From: Novosphingobium jiangmenense
GTDB taxonomy: Bacteria > Pseudomonadota > Alphaproteobacteria > Sphingomonadales > Sphingomonadaceae
Direction of reading: 5' to 3'
Assembly (NCBI RefSeq): GCF_015694345.1
Contig: NZ_JADQDC010000012.1
Span: 50,119-114,118 of the forward strand
DNA length: 64,000 nucleotides
Made by a program: the position numbers and the translations under genes. Below the pieces are notes generated by a model. That model worked only from the letters and a program-made list of their open reading frames with translations. It was not told the DNA's origin and did no database searches. Shown here piece by piece: positions 1 to 8,826 of the stretch. Each line of letters begins with the position of its first letter. Positions within the stretch are counted from its first letter, which is position 1.

Positions 1-1
1 G

Positions 2-1153
2 GGGATCAAGCGCGGCTACGTGACGGACATGCAGGCCGCCACCCATTCGGTGCGCGATGCGATCGAGCGCGCCGAGAAGATGGCCAACGTCGATATCCAG
101 AAGGTCTGGATCGGCTGCGCCGGAGCAGGCCTCGCCAGCACCACGGCGCGGGTCGAGGTCGAGGTCGGCGGTCGGCGGATCGAGCAGGACGATATCGAGC
201 ATCTGCTGGTGGCCGGGCGAGGGGTGATCCAGCCGGACGGGCGCACCGTGCTGCACGCGCAGCCGGCGCACTACACGCTTGATGGTGCCCACGGCGTGCC
301 CAATCCCAAAGGGCTTCATGCCGAGCGGCTTGCGGTAGATATCCACGTCATGCTTGCCGATGGAGCGCCGGTGCGAAACCTGCGCGAGGCGGTGCAGAAC
401 GCGCACCTGGAAGTCGAGGCAGTGGTCGGCTCGCCAGTGGCTGCGGGTCACGCCTGTCTTACGCCCGAAGAGCGGGAACTGGGCGTGGCGCTGGTGGAGT
501 TCGGCGCGGAAGTTACCACTGTCTCCGTCTATGCCGCAGGAATGCTGCTTGGCATGCAGGTGATCCAGTACGGCTCGGGCGACATTACCGACGCCATTGC
601 CTCGGCCTTCGGCATTCGCCGCTATCAGGCAGAGCGCCTGAAGTGCATGTCCGGCTCGGCCATCGCCAGCCCGGCAGACCATCGCGAGATGATACCGGTC
701 AACGCGCCGGGGGATCCCGAAGGTGGCCCGGTGGCGCGCCACGCCGACGACAAGAACCGTATTCCGCGTGCAGAGTTGATCTCGGTCATTACCCAGCAAC
801 TCGGGTTCTTCACCGAAGAGGTTGGCAAGTCGCTAAAGTCGATGGGCTTTGTCGGCCAGACCGGGCAGCAGGTCGTGCTGACCGGCGGCGGTGCGCAGCT
901 TCCGGGCTTGGCCGACTATGCGCAATCGGCGCTCGGCCGGCCGGTGCGCATCGGTTCGCCGCCGACGATGCTCGGCCTCCCTCCCGGCCACGCCACGCCA
1001 AGTTCCTCCACTCTGGTGGGACTGGTTCTGTTTGCGGCTGCCGATCCGGTCGACATCCGCGCGATCGGGCCTGCGCATGATCCGGTGGGAGGCGTGTACC
1101 GTGGGCGGAGGCTGCTGATTCGCTTGATCCGCGCGATCAAGGACTACTTCTGA
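2..1153 (+). CDS. ftsA: Cell division protein FtsA, 5' end missing
   Basis: Actin-like ATPase that anchors FtsZ filaments to the membrane and recruits later divisome proteins. The frame is open to the window edge (383 residues visible); given the usual length near 420, roughly 40 N-terminal residues lie outside. The SHS2/1C region is present, and VVLTGGGAQLPGL near residues 290-302 matches the family's C-terminal phosphate-binding motif. The last residues, RRLLIRLIRAIKDYF, form the amphipathic helix that FtsA uses to bind membrane. ftsZ follows after 194 bases, the normal dcw-cluster order. The family assignment is secure; only the start is unseen. Confidence 0.97.
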   Translation, partial: GIKRGYVTDMQAATHSVRDAIERAEKMANVDIQKVWIGCAGAGLASTTARVEVEVGGRRIEQDDIEHLLVAGRGVIQPDGRTVLHAQPAHYTLDGAHGVPNPKGLHAERLAVDIHVMLADGAPVRNLREAVQNAHLEVEAVVGSPVAAGHACLTPEERELGVALVEFGAEVTTVSVYAAGMLLGMQVIQYGSGDITDAIASAFGIRRYQAERLKCMSGSAIASPADHREMIPVNAPGDPEGGPVARHADDKNRIPRAELISVITQQLGFFTEEVGKSLKSMGFVGQTGQQVVLTGGGAQLPGLADYAQSALGRPVRIGSPPTMLGLPPGHATPSSSTLVGLVLFAAADPVDIRAIGPAHDPVGGVYRGRRLLIRLIRAIKDYF

Positions 1154-1210
1154 CGGGGTTTTACCTCGCCCTGCCGCTCGCAGCGCGCGATCTTGCCCCG
1201 TCATGGTGTT

Positions 1211-1231
1211 GCAACCTGTGGAAAAGGTTGC
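1211..1231. promoter_or_regulatory. Inverted repeat with DnaA-box-like core upstream of ftsZ
   Basis: GCAACC and GGTTGC flank the nonamer TGTGGAAAA, whose complement TTTTCCACA fits the DnaA-box pattern TTWTNCACA. It lies in the ftsA-ftsZ gap, 116 bases before the ftsZ start. The repeat and the nonamer are directly visible; binding by DnaA or any other regulator is inference. Confidence 0.4.
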
Positions 1232-1347
1232 TGCGCCTTTGATTCGCAAAGCACGCTTGTGCAACAGGTTAACGTGAAGCTTTCAGATCCCGTCTTGTGC
1301 GCGTTCCTGCCAGCATCGAGACAAATGACCCGATTGGGAGACCGACT

Positions 1348-2829
1348 ATGAGCATCAACATCGGACCGCCGGCAATTGACGAACTTCGTCCCCGGATCAC
1401 GGTGATCGGGGTTGGTGGCGCAGGCGGCAATGCCATCGCCAACATGATCAACGCGCAGATCGAGGGCGTCGAGTTCATCGTCGTCAACACCGACGCGCAG
1501 GCGCTGAACAATTCGATCGCGGAAAACCGCATCCAGCTCGGGCCCGACATCACTCAGGGTCTCGGTGCTGGCGCCCGTCCGGAAGTCGGTCGCGCGGCTG
1601 CGGAAGAGACGATCGAGGAACTGGAGCGCGCGCTCGAGGGCGTGCACATGGTGTTTATCGCTGCCGGCATGGGCGGCGGCACCGGTACCGGTGCGGCGCC
1701 GGTCATTGCCGAGGCCGCGCGTCGCAAGGGCGTGCTGACCGTTGGCGTGGTAACCAAGCCGTTCCTGTTCGAAGGAACGCGCCGCATGCGGTCTGCCGAA
1801 AGCGGTATCGAGGAACTGCAGAAGCACGTCGATACCTTGATCGTCATTCCCAACCAGAACCTGTTCCTGGTGGCCAAGGCCGAGACGACCTTCAAGGAAG
1901 CGTTCCAGCTGGCTGACGAAGTGCTGCAGCAGGGCGTTCGCTCGATCACCGACCTCATGGTCATGCCGGGCCTGATCAACCTCGACTTTGCCGACGTCCG
2001 TTCGGTCATGGGCGAGATGGGCAAGGCGATGATGGGCACGGGCGAGGGCGAAGGTCCGAACCGCGCACTGGAAGCGGCAGAACGCGCGATTGCCAACCCG
2101 CTGCTCGATGGCGTGTCGATGCAGGGCGCCAAGGGCGTGATCATCTCGATCATCGGTGGCGACGACATGAAGCTGCTCGAGGTTGACGAAGCTGCCAACC
2201 ACATCCGCGAACTGGTTGACCCGAACGCGAACATCATCTGGGGCTCGGCCTTCAATCCCGATCTCGACGGCAAGATCCGCGTCTCGGTCGTCGCCACCGG
2301 TATCGAGCAGAGCCAGGAGCAGGCGGAAATCGCTTCGCGTCCCGTCTCGATCCCGAGCAGCGCTCGTGGTCCTGCGGTGCCGACGGCAGCTCCCGCAGCG
2401 CCGGTCTATACCCCTCCTCCGGCAGCTCCTGCCGAACCCGCGCAGGCGGCGTGGACTCCGGCGGTGGAACAGGTCCAGCCCGAAGTCCCGGCAGCGCCCG
2501 AGCCCGAGCCGCTCGACCTGACGCTGGACCTTTCGTCGGCGCAGGAAGAACCCGCTTCGGACGAACTGCTTCTCGGTGGGATGGAAGCTCCGGCAGAACC
2601 TGCCGCGTTCGCGCCCGCTCCCCAGCCGGAGCCTGCTGCCGCGCCGCAAATGCCGCGTCTGGGCCGTGCGCCCGAGGCGGAACCGGCCAAGCCTGCGGGC
2701 GGAAGCACGCTGTTCGAACGCATGGCCAATCTCTCGCGCGGCAATCGTGCACCGGCCGACGATGACGATGGCGACGAAGGCGGATCGCTCAACATTCCGC
2801 GCTTCCTCGGTCGTCAGAACAACCAGTAA
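1348..2829 (+). CDS. ftsZ: Cell division GTPase FtsZ
   Basis: Tubulin-like GTPase that polymerises into the Z ring at midcell. The protein has 493 residues. The N-terminal nucleotide-binding fold shows GVGGAGGNA near residue 23 and the tubulin signature [10 protein letters not shown] at residues 109-118. A Pro/Ala/Glu-rich disordered linker covers about residues 335-470. The C-terminus NIPRFLGRQ is the conserved peptide that binds FtsA. The ATG at 1348 is preferred over an in-frame GTG at 1297 because it lies behind a GGGAG-type ribosome site and gives the family N-terminus. It follows ftsA as in other alphaproteobacterial division clusters. Confidence 0.99.
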   Translation: MSINIGPPAIDELRPRITVIGVGGAGGNAIANMINAQIEGVEFIVVNTDAQALNNSIAENRIQLGPDITQGLGAGARPEVGRAAAEETIEELERALEGVHMVFIAAGMGGGTGTGAAPVIAEAARRKGVLTVGVVTKPFLFEGTRRMRSAESGIEELQKHVDTLIVIPNQNLFLVAKAETTFKEAFQLADEVLQQGVRSITDLMVMPGLINLDFADVRSVMGEMGKAMMGTGEGEGPNRALEAAERAIANPLLDGVSMQGAKGVIISIIGGDDMKLLEVDEAANHIRELVDPNANIIWGSAFNPDLDGKIRVSVVATGIEQSQEQAEIASRPVSIPSSARGPAVPTAAPAAPVYTPPPAAPAEPAQAAWTPAVEQVQPEVPAAPEPEPLDLTLDLSSAQEEPASDELLLGGMEAPAEPAAFAPAPQPEPAAAPQMPRLGRAPEAEPAKPAGGSTLFERMANLSRGNRAPADDDDGDEGGSLNIPRFLGRQNNQ

Positions 2830-2838
2830 CCAGTTGCG

Positions 2839-2865
2839 AAGCGGCGGCGCGTGTTGCCGCCGCTT
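2839..2865 (+). terminator. Strong hairpin after ftsZ
   Basis: AAGCGGCGGC pairs perfectly with GCCGCCGCTT around a 7-base loop, ten bases past the ftsZ stop. The following bases (CATCTTC) contain only a poor T run, so it may be a weak intrinsic terminator or an mRNA 3' stabiliser between ftsZ and the SPOR gene. Confidence 0.5.
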
Positions 2866-2895
2866 CATCTTCAAAACGGTAAAGAGCGCGGCAGG

Positions 2896-5106
2896 ATGAC
2901 GAATCGGCTCCCCATCGCGCGTTTGACGGGCAGGACCCGCCTGCGGCTTGCCCTGGCCCTGCTGCTCTGTGCCTCAGCGCCTCGGGCACTGGCGCAGGCG
3001 GATGACGATCCGGATGGACCGGCCACGGTTTCGCGGCCAGTCGTGCAATCGACCACCCCCAGCCCCAGCCGCGAACTCAATGCTGCGCTGGCGCGGCTGG
3101 CGTCCGATCCGCGCAATGTTTCGGCGCTGTTCGATGCGGCCAATGCCGCACTCAAGTTGGGCGACAGCGATGCCGCGCTGGGTTTCCTCGCTCGCGCCGA
3201 CGAAGTGCAGCCTGGCAACGCGCGCACCAAGGCGCTGCTCGGCAAGGCCCAGCTCGTGGCGGAAAACCCGGTAGAGGCTATCCGCGCATTCGACGAGGCG
3301 GAGCGGGCCGGGGCGGATACCTTCGCCATGGCGGCGGATAGAGCGCTGGCCTACGACCTTGTCGGCGACAACGCCCGGGCGCAGCGCTGGTATCAGGTGG
3401 CTCTCAGCCGTGGGAGCGACGACGAGATTACCCGCCGTTATGCCATGAGCCTTGCCATTTCGGGCGACCGTCGTGGCGCGGAATCGCTGCTCGCACCGCT
3501 GATCGAAAAGCAGGACCGTGCGGCATGGCGCACGCGGACTTTCGCCATGGCGGTGACGGGCGGGCCGGACGAGGCGGTGGCGATCGCCTATGCCTCGATG
3601 CCGCAGGATCTCGCTTCCGGCATTGCGCCGTACTTGCGCTACATGCCGCGCCTTACGCCAGCGCAACAGGCCGCCGCTGCCAACTTCGGCCGCTTTCCGC
3701 GTGCGGCGGACATCGGGCGCGACGATCCGCGCGTCGTGCAGTACGCAGCGCTCAACCCGCGTGCGCCGCGCAGTGCCGAAGCCGGCCTGATCCCGACCGG
3801 TGCTCCACTTGGCCCGTCGAGCACATCGTCCGAGAAGCCGAGCCGCGAGAAGCGCCGTCGGCCCGGCAAGAGTGAGACTGCCGCGGCGGCAGTCGTCGTC
3901 CGGCCAGCCGTCCGCACCACCCCGTCGGGCGAACTGCCGCCGGTGCAGACGTCTGCAAATGCGTCTCCAGCCCCGACCTCGACACCGCCTGCGCCGGTGA
4001 CGCCCCCCGTTCCCCGTCCGGCCGTGCTTTCCGCTCTCGATGTGCCTCCGGGCACGCAGCGTCCGACGGTCCCGCCGATCCGGTCGGCCCAGCAGGCGGC
4101 TACTCCTGCGGTGCCTGCACGAATCGTCTCGACGCCAACGCCGACGACGACAATCGCGCCTTCGCCCAATCCTATTGCCAAGCCCGGATTCCAGCAGGAT
4201 CTGACCTCGCCGCCAGTGTCCACTCCTGCGCAGGTTGCCAGCGCCACACGCCCACCGGTAGCGCCGAGCGCCCCTGCGTCAGCGCCGACCACGCCGGCAC
4301 CGACGACGACCATCAACCAGTCCGGTCAGGCCTTGGCCTCTGCAAGCGGCTTCGATCTTGCCAAGGTCGGTTCCGGCACGAATTCTGCGTCGCCCGCACC
4401 CGTGCCATCGCCAACCCCGCCTGCGGCGAGTTCTCCCGCAGTCGCAAAGGTCACGCCTCCGCAGCCGACCCCGTCGCCGACCCCGACGCAAACTGCGGCG
4501 GCCAGCACCCCGCCGCCAGCGCGCGATCTGGCCAGCTTGTTCAAGTCCTTCGCGCCTCCGCCGGAGGAGCGGGCTGCTTCGGTCCCTGCCGTCGACATCA
4601 CGCGCATTGCCCCCAAGGGCGCGGCCAAGCCTGCGAAGGCCGATCCTCGCGGCGAGCGGCCTGACGGTCCGACCGATGTGTCACGCGTTCCCGCCAAGGA
4701 GCCCGAAAAGCCTGCTGCCAAGGAAGCGGTGAAGCTGGGCAAGGACGGCAAGCCGATCAGGGATCCCAAGCAAGGTGCCAAGGATGCGAAGGACGTCAAG
4801 GACGCAAAGGCCAAGAAGGCCGCGCCGAGCCATCCGAGCCGGATCTGGGTTCAGGTGCTGACTGGTGCCAACAAGGATGTGATGGACAACGAATGGCGCC
4901 GCCTGGTGAAGGAAGCGCCCGAAGTCCTGCGCGGGCGGAAGCCCTACCTTTCGCCCTGGCGCAGCAATTTCCGCCTGCTCACCGGGCCTTTTGACAGCGA
5001 GGCAGATGCGCAGGAATTCGTCACCAAACTCAGGAAGAGTGGCGTTTCCAGCTATCAGTGGACCAGCCCTGCCGGGCAGGCAGTGGACACGCTTTCGCTC
5101 AAATAG
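2896..5106 (+). CDS. Exported TPR and SPOR-domain protein
   Basis: Probable periplasmic protein that binds denuded septal peptidoglycan through its SPOR domain. Of 736 residues, the first 34 or so form a signal peptide (hydrophobic LALALLLCASAPRALAQA). Residues about 60-260 are TPR-like helical repeats. About 300-600 is a Pro/Thr/Ala-rich disordered linker, followed by a Lys/Asp-rich spacer. The C-terminal 80 residues (from RIWVQVLTG to DTLSLK) match a SPOR fold, including the FRLLTGPFDSEADAQEF segment. ATG 2896 is chosen because the reading frame upstream lacks a signal-peptide-compatible start. Location next to ftsZ fits a division role. The family is recognised; no specific gene name is assigned. 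Confidence 0.85.
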   Translation: MTNRLPIARLTGRTRLRLALALLLCASAPRALAQADDDPDGPATVSRPVVQSTTPSPSRELNAALARLASDPRNVSALFDAANAALKLGDSDAALGFLARADEVQPGNARTKALLGKAQLVAENPVEAIRAFDEAERAGADTFAMAADRALAYDLVGDNARAQRWYQVALSRGSDDEITRRYAMSLAISGDRRGAESLLAPLIEKQDRAAWRTRTFAMAVTGGPDEAVAIAYASMPQDLASGIAPYLRYMPRLTPAQQAAAANFGRFPRAADIGRDDPRVVQYAALNPRAPRSAEAGLIPTGAPLGPSSTSSEKPSREKRRRPGKSETAAAAVVVRPAVRTTPSGELPPVQTSANASPAPTSTPPAPVTPPVPRPAVLSALDVPPGTQRPTVPPIRSAQQAATPAVPARIVSTPTPTTTIAPSPNPIAKPGFQQDLTSPPVSTPAQVASATRPPVAPSAPASAPTTPAPTTTINQSGQALASASGFDLAKVGSGTNSASPAPVPSPTPPAASSPAVAKVTPPQPTPSPTPTQTAAASTPPPARDLASLFKSFAPPPEERAASVPAVDITRIAPKGAAKPAKADPRGERPDGPTDVSRVPAKEPEKPAAKEAVKLGKDGKPIRDPKQGAKDAKDVKDAKAKKAAPSHPSRIWVQVLTGANKDVMDNEWRRLVKEAPEVLRGRKPYLSPWRSNFRLLTGPFDSEADAQEFVTKLRKSGVSSYQWTSPAGQAVDTLSLK

Positions 5107-5201
5107 GCAGTCGTTGCAGGAACATGCGCGATCCTTTGATGTTCACCCCTTGTCCACAGCTTTCCCACAAGGTTGTCGAGTTTTGCCCAACCGCCTGTTA
5201 G

Positions 5202-5297
5202 CCCGAGATTGTCGGGCGGGGGTGTGAACCGCCATTGACGGTGCGAGCAGCAGTCAGGGCAGATCGCCCTGCCGGGCCAACCAGCCGAGGAGGCCCG
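5202..5297 (+). promoter_or_regulatory. Hairpin-rich leader upstream of the YbjN-like gene
   Basis: Between 5107 and 5320 there is no gene. The segment holds a run of short perfect stems: CCCGA/TCGGG (5202-5216), ACCG/CGGT (about 5228-5242), CAGGGC/GCCCTG with a 5-base loop (5255-5271), and CGGGCC/GGCCCG (5273-5297). The last stem ends 23 bases before the ATG. Such an array suggests a structured 5' leader or small RNA. It does not show the conserved loop of SRP RNA, and I cannot match it to a named riboswitch. Confidence 0.4.
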
Positions 5298-5320
5298 ATC
5301 ACGTGTTCAGGGGACGTACC

Positions 5321-5824
5321 ATGCGGACCGGCCATGACGACAACGAGCGCGATGAGGCAGCGCCTGTCGACATGATCGCATCGCTTTTCGAAGCGCGCGG
5401 CTGGCCTTGCGAATTCGTCTCCGACGACGAAGTTACGGGCGAAATTCAGGGATCCTGGGCCAACTACCAGCTCCGTGCGATCTGGCGGGTCGAGGACCAT
5501 GTTCTGCAGATCCTGTGTCTGCCCGATATCCGCATCCCCGATGACAAGAAGTCCGCCGTCTTCGAACTGATGGCTTTGATCAATGAGCAGGTGTGGATCG
5601 GGCACTTCGACATCTGGTCGAACGGATCGGTGCTGCTCTATCGCCATGGCCTGATGCTCGGCGACGAAGGCCTGCTCTCGATCAGCCAGGCCCAGGCTGC
5701 TGTTGAAGCCGCCGTTGACGAGTGCGACCGGTTCTACCCGGCGTTCCAGTTCATCCTGTGGGGCGACAAGAGCCCGGCCGATGCGCTCGCCAGCGCGATG
5801 GTGGATGCGGCCGGAGAGGCCTGA
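5321..5824 (+). CDS. YbjN-domain protein
   Basis: Cytosolic protein of 167 residues in the YbjN family (fold related to type III secretion chaperones), whose biochemical role is not settled. The pattern is typical: an N-terminal helix (MIASLFEARGW), an antiparallel sheet (YQLRAIWRVEDHVLQILCLP), then FELMALINEQVWIGHFD and a long C-terminal helix. A GTG at 5303 would add six residues; the ATG at 5321 is preferred because the GGGGAC at 5311-5316 can act as ribosome site. proC follows 76 bases downstream on the same strand, so the two may be co-transcribed. Confidence 0.8.
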   Translation: MRTGHDDNERDEAAPVDMIASLFEARGWPCEFVSDDEVTGEIQGSWANYQLRAIWRVEDHVLQILCLPDIRIPDDKKSAVFELMALINEQVWIGHFDIWSNGSVLLYRHGLMLGDEGLLSISQAQAAVEAAVDECDRFYPAFQFILWGDKSPADALASAMVDAAGEA

Positions 5825-5900
5825 TCATTGCGGCAGACGCTTGCGATTGGTCGGACCTCCCTGCATTGAGCGCGCAAACGCGACTCAAGGGAACCGCACC

Positions 5901-6707
5901 ATGACCAAGACCTTCCTCCAGTTCGGCTGCGGCAACATGGGCGGGGCCATGCTCAAGGGCTGGCTGGCAGGCGGCATTGCGCCCGAGACCTTCACCATCG
6001 TCGACCCCTATCTCGAGGTCGCACCGCAAGGCACGCGCCTGCTCAAGTCTGTGCCCGAGGGCGAGGGGGCATTCGATGTTGTCCTGCTCGGCTTCAAGCC
6101 TCAGCAATTGCCGGATGCGGCCGCTTCGGTTCGCCCCTTCGTCGGACCCAATACGCTGCTGCTCTCGATTCTCGCCGGTGTCGACCTTGCCACCCTGCGG
6201 GCAACGTTCCCTGACACCGGCGCAATCGTGCGCGTCATGCCCAACCTTGCCGCAGCGCTGGGCAAGTCGCCAATCGCGCTGGTCGGCGAAGCTGACGAGG
6301 CTGCGCGTGCCGAAACCGACGCGCTGATGGCCCCCCTCGGGCAGGCGGAGTGGCTCTCGGGCGAGGACCAGATGGATCTCGTCACGGCCCTTGCCGGCTC
6401 TGGCCCGGCCTTCGTCTACCGCTTCATCGATGCCTTGGCCCAAGGCGCAGCGGCGCTCGGCCTCCCGCGCGAGCAGGCGGATCGGCTTGCGCTGTCGATG
6501 GTCGAAGGCGCTGCCATGCTGGCCGCGGCTTCGGAACACTCGCCCGGCGAACTCGCGCGCCGCGTAGCCAGCCCCGGTGGCGTTACCCAGATCGGGATCG
6601 ACGTGCTTGATGCCGATGACCGTCTGGCCCGCCTGATGGAAGACACCTTGCGCGGCGCACGGGATCGCAGTGCCGAGATGACGGAAATGGCGCGCAAGGC
6701 GGGGTGA
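5901..6707 (+). CDS. proC: Pyrroline-5-carboxylate reductase
   Basis: Catalyses the last step of proline synthesis, NAD(P)H-dependent reduction of 1-pyrroline-5-carboxylate. The 268-residue length is typical. The Rossmann motif FGCGNMGGAM is at residues 7-16. The C-terminal dimerisation/substrate domain contains ALAGSGPAFVYRF and the signature ASPGGVTQIGIDVL. ATG 5901 follows AAGGGA; the frame is open further upstream, but the family start is here. proB, the first enzyme of the pathway, lies 3 kb away in a different operon, and proA is not in the window. Confidence 0.96.
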   Translation: MTKTFLQFGCGNMGGAMLKGWLAGGIAPETFTIVDPYLEVAPQGTRLLKSVPEGEGAFDVVLLGFKPQQLPDAAASVRPFVGPNTLLLSILAGVDLATLRATFPDTGAIVRVMPNLAAALGKSPIALVGEADEAARAETDALMAPLGQAEWLSGEDQMDLVTALAGSGPAFVYRFIDALAQGAAALGLPREQADRLALSMVEGAAMLAAASEHSPGELARRVASPGGVTQIGIDVLDADDRLARLMEDTLRGARDRSAEMTEMARKAG

Positions 6708-6746
6708 GTTCCGCAACAATTCGTTACATTGCATGGACGCCACATT

Positions 6747-6813
6747 GCCCCGGTTTCACTTGAAAGCCGGGGCCAAAGCGCCGATATTCCAGTGACGTGG
6801 CCATTGGGGCCAC
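6747..6813 (+). promoter_or_regulatory. Two-hairpin leader upstream of the Bax-inhibitor-1 gene
   Basis: The 123-base gap before the gene at 6831 holds two strong stems. GCCCCGG-TTTC pairs with GAAA-CCGGGGC (6747-6773), and GTGGCC pairs perfectly with GGCCAC (6797-6813), ending 17 bases before the ATG. A structured leader (the ybhL leader) is known upstream of homologous genes in Rhizobiales. Whether this one is homologous cannot be judged by eye. Confidence 0.45.
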
Positions 6814-6830
6814 AGAACGGAGCTTTGAAG

Positions 6831-7574
6831 ATGGCAAACTGGAACGACCCTCGGCCCACCGGAACGGGCTTCGGCGCGTCTCCGAGCCTTTCCGGCGCCT
6901 ACGGCCGCGGCGAAGTGTTCGACGCCGGCCTGCGCCGTCACATGCTGTCGATCTATAACTACATGGCCTCGGGCGTGCTGCTCTCGGGCATCGTTGCGCT
7001 GCTCTCGGCGTCCACCGGTCTCACCGTCGCGCTGTTCGGTACGCCGCTGATCTGGCTGGTGATGCTCTCGCCGCTCGCATTCGTGATGTTCATGAGCTTT
7101 GGCGCAAACAAGTTCTCGACCACGGCCCTCCAGGGCATGTTCTGGGGCTTCGCCGTGGCCATGGGCCTGTCGCTGTCGACGATCTTTCTCGTCTATACCG
7201 GCGCCTCGATCGCGACGACGTTCTTCGCCACCGCCGGTGCCTTCGCGGGTCTGAGCCTCTATGGCTACACCACCAAGAAGGACCTGTCGGGCATGGGCAG
7301 CTTCCTGATCATGGGCGTCTTCGGCATCCTGATCGCGTCGCTGCTGAACATCTTCCTGAAGTCGTCGGGCCTCGCCTGGGCGATCAGCTTCCTTGGCGTG
7401 CTGATCTTCGCAGGTCTTACCGCCTACGATACGCAGAAGCTCAAGGAGCAGTATGCCTACGTTGCCGGTACCGACTTCGCGGGCAAGGCCGTGGTCCTCG
7501 GTGCGCTGAGCCTCTACCTAGACTTCATCAACATGTTCCAGTTCCTGCTGCAGTTCATGGGCGACCGCCGCTGA
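6831..7574 (+). CDS. Bax inhibitor-1 / YccA family membrane protein
   Basis: Integral inner-membrane protein of 247 residues with about seven hydrophobic segments, matching the BI-1 (TMBIM) family. Bacterial members include pH-sensitive calcium leak channels (BsYetJ) and the FtsH modulator YccA. The C-terminal part contains GLTAYDTQKLKE, the conserved aspartate-containing segment of the family, and ends with the typical ALSLYLDFINMFQFLLQ. ATG 6831 lies behind CGGAG. A clear terminator follows, so it is probably monocistronic. The precise role here is unknown. Confidence 0.9.
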   Translation: MANWNDPRPTGTGFGASPSLSGAYGRGEVFDAGLRRHMLSIYNYMASGVLLSGIVALLSASTGLTVALFGTPLIWLVMLSPLAFVMFMSFGANKFSTTALQGMFWGFAVAMGLSLSTIFLVYTGASIATTFFATAGAFAGLSLYGYTTKKDLSGMGSFLIMGVFGILIASLLNIFLKSSGLAWAISFLGVLIFAGLTAYDTQKLKEQYAYVAGTDFAGKAVVLGALSLYLDFINMFQFLLQFMGDRR

Positions 7575-7606
7575 TCTGACGAAGCATCCGAACTGAACCG
7601 GATTGA

Positions 7607-7643
7607 CCCGGCGGACCGTAACGGTTCGCCGGGTTTTTCTTTT
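7607..7643 (+). terminator. Rho-independent terminator after the BI-1 gene
   Basis: CCCGGCGGACC and GGTTCGCCGGG form a stem with a short GTAAC loop, followed at once by TTTTTCTTTT. This is a textbook intrinsic terminator for the gene ending at 7574. Confidence 0.9.
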
Positions 7644-7787
7644 GTGGGGGATTCTCATTCCTGCGTAGTGACGCTAGGGTCTGCTTAATCTTGCATAAAG
7701 GATGGTTCGCGCAGCGTTTCCCTTGCTGCGACAACGGGATCGTCTGCCTGACACGGTTTCATGCGGAACCGGAATGGGGGAATGCCA

Positions 7788-8519
7788 ATGTTTCGTTTTC
7801 GGCGCATCGTCGCGCCCAGTCTGCTGGTCACGGGTCTCGCCATCGGCCTTGCCTCTTGCGCGCCAACGCCGGTGCCACCTCCGCCGCCTCCGCCACCGCC
7901 GCCCAAGGTCGTGGTCATTCCGCCCAAGCCGAAGGCGCCGAACGGCGCTTCCGACAACATCGCCATCCCGCCGGCGGACGCCAGTGGCCTGCGCCAGTCG
8001 CTCAATCGCAACATCTCCTCGGCGCAGATGGTGTGGAACTTGCGTTCGGCCTACAACGTTGCCGCACTCAACTGCAGCGCTCCGGTCCATGCCGACATCC
8101 TGCCGCGCTACAAGGCGTTCCTGACGAACCACGCCAAGACGCTCAATGCCGTCAACAAGCGGCTCGATGCAGAGTTCAAGGCCAAGTACGGCGCCAAGTT
8201 CATCGCCCCGCGCGAGGCTTACATCACCGCAGTCTACAACCACTTCGCCCTGCCGCCGACGCTGTCCGATTTCTGTGACGCGGTCATGGCGGTCAGTCGC
8301 GATGGCGCCGCGGTGAAATCGGCCGATCTCGAAGCCTTTGCCGTGCGCAGCCTGCCCAACATCGAGGTCGTGTTCGACGACTTCTACCGCCGCTACGAGG
8401 TCTACCGGGCCGACCTTGCCATCTGGCAGGCAAAGTACGGCGGACTGATGAACCCGCCCCAGCAGGCGGTCAGCGTCTCGGCCGCGCCCGTCCCGGACCG
8501 CAGCGGGGCAGGGCACTGA
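7788..8519 (+). CDS. Outer-membrane-type lipoprotein, unknown function
   Basis: Of 243 residues, the first 23 are a lipoprotein signal (basic RFRR, hydrophobic core, lipobox GLASC). A poly-proline run of ten residues follows the acylated cysteine region. The rest is a predicted helical periplasmic domain without a motif I recognise. Two cysteines (in LNCSAP and SDFCDA) could form a disulfide. Three ATGs are possible (7761, 7782, 7788); GGGGGA six bases ahead of 7788 decides for that one. It stands alone between a terminator and a tRNA gene. Confidence 0.75.
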   Translation: MFRFRRIVAPSLLVTGLAIGLASCAPTPVPPPPPPPPPPKVVVIPPKPKAPNGASDNIAIPPADASGLRQSLNRNISSAQMVWNLRSAYNVAALNCSAPVHADILPRYKAFLTNHAKTLNAVNKRLDAEFKAKYGAKFIAPREAYITAVYNHFALPPTLSDFCDAVMAVSRDGAAVKSADLEAFAVRSLPNIEVVFDDFYRRYEVYRADLAIWQAKYGGLMNPPQQAVSVSAAPVPDRSGAGH

Positions 8520-8553
8520 CGGGGTCTGGCGAGCTCAAAAAATCCCTTTTCAG

Positions 8554-8588
8554 GCAGGGAGCGCTGCGCTAATGGCGGCGCTCCCTGC
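8554..8588. other. Perfect 11-bp inverted repeat upstream of the tRNA gene
   Basis: GCAGGGAGCGC (8554-8564) and GCGCTCCCTGC (8578-8588) form a stem with a 13-base loop. A second smaller stem, TATCG/CGATA, follows at 8591-8608, nine bases before the tRNA. There is no T run on the plus strand. It may end the lipoprotein transcript or belong to the pre-tRNA leader. Confidence 0.5.
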
Positions 8589-8616
8589 AGTATCGCTGCG
8601 GGGCGATACCGGGAAC

Positions 8617-8692
<76 letters not shown>

Positions 8693-8826
8693 GGTATCAT
8701 CGAACCGCCTGATATGGCAGGCGCCTTGCGGTTCGGCGTTACAAGCTCTCCATGAACGGGTAAAAGGCTCGCTTCCGGGGCGGCAGACGCATTTGCTCCG
8801 GGCCTGTCATTGGAACAGTTACCCGC

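Noticed and set aside
1201..2874. A 557-residue open frame antisense to ftsZ
   Set aside because: Arg/Asp/His-rich shadow of ftsZ; ftsZ itself is certain.
5202..5297. SRP (4.5S) RNA or a named riboswitch
   Set aside because: The conserved GGAAGG-x-AGCA loop of SRP RNA is absent and no riboswitch consensus fits.
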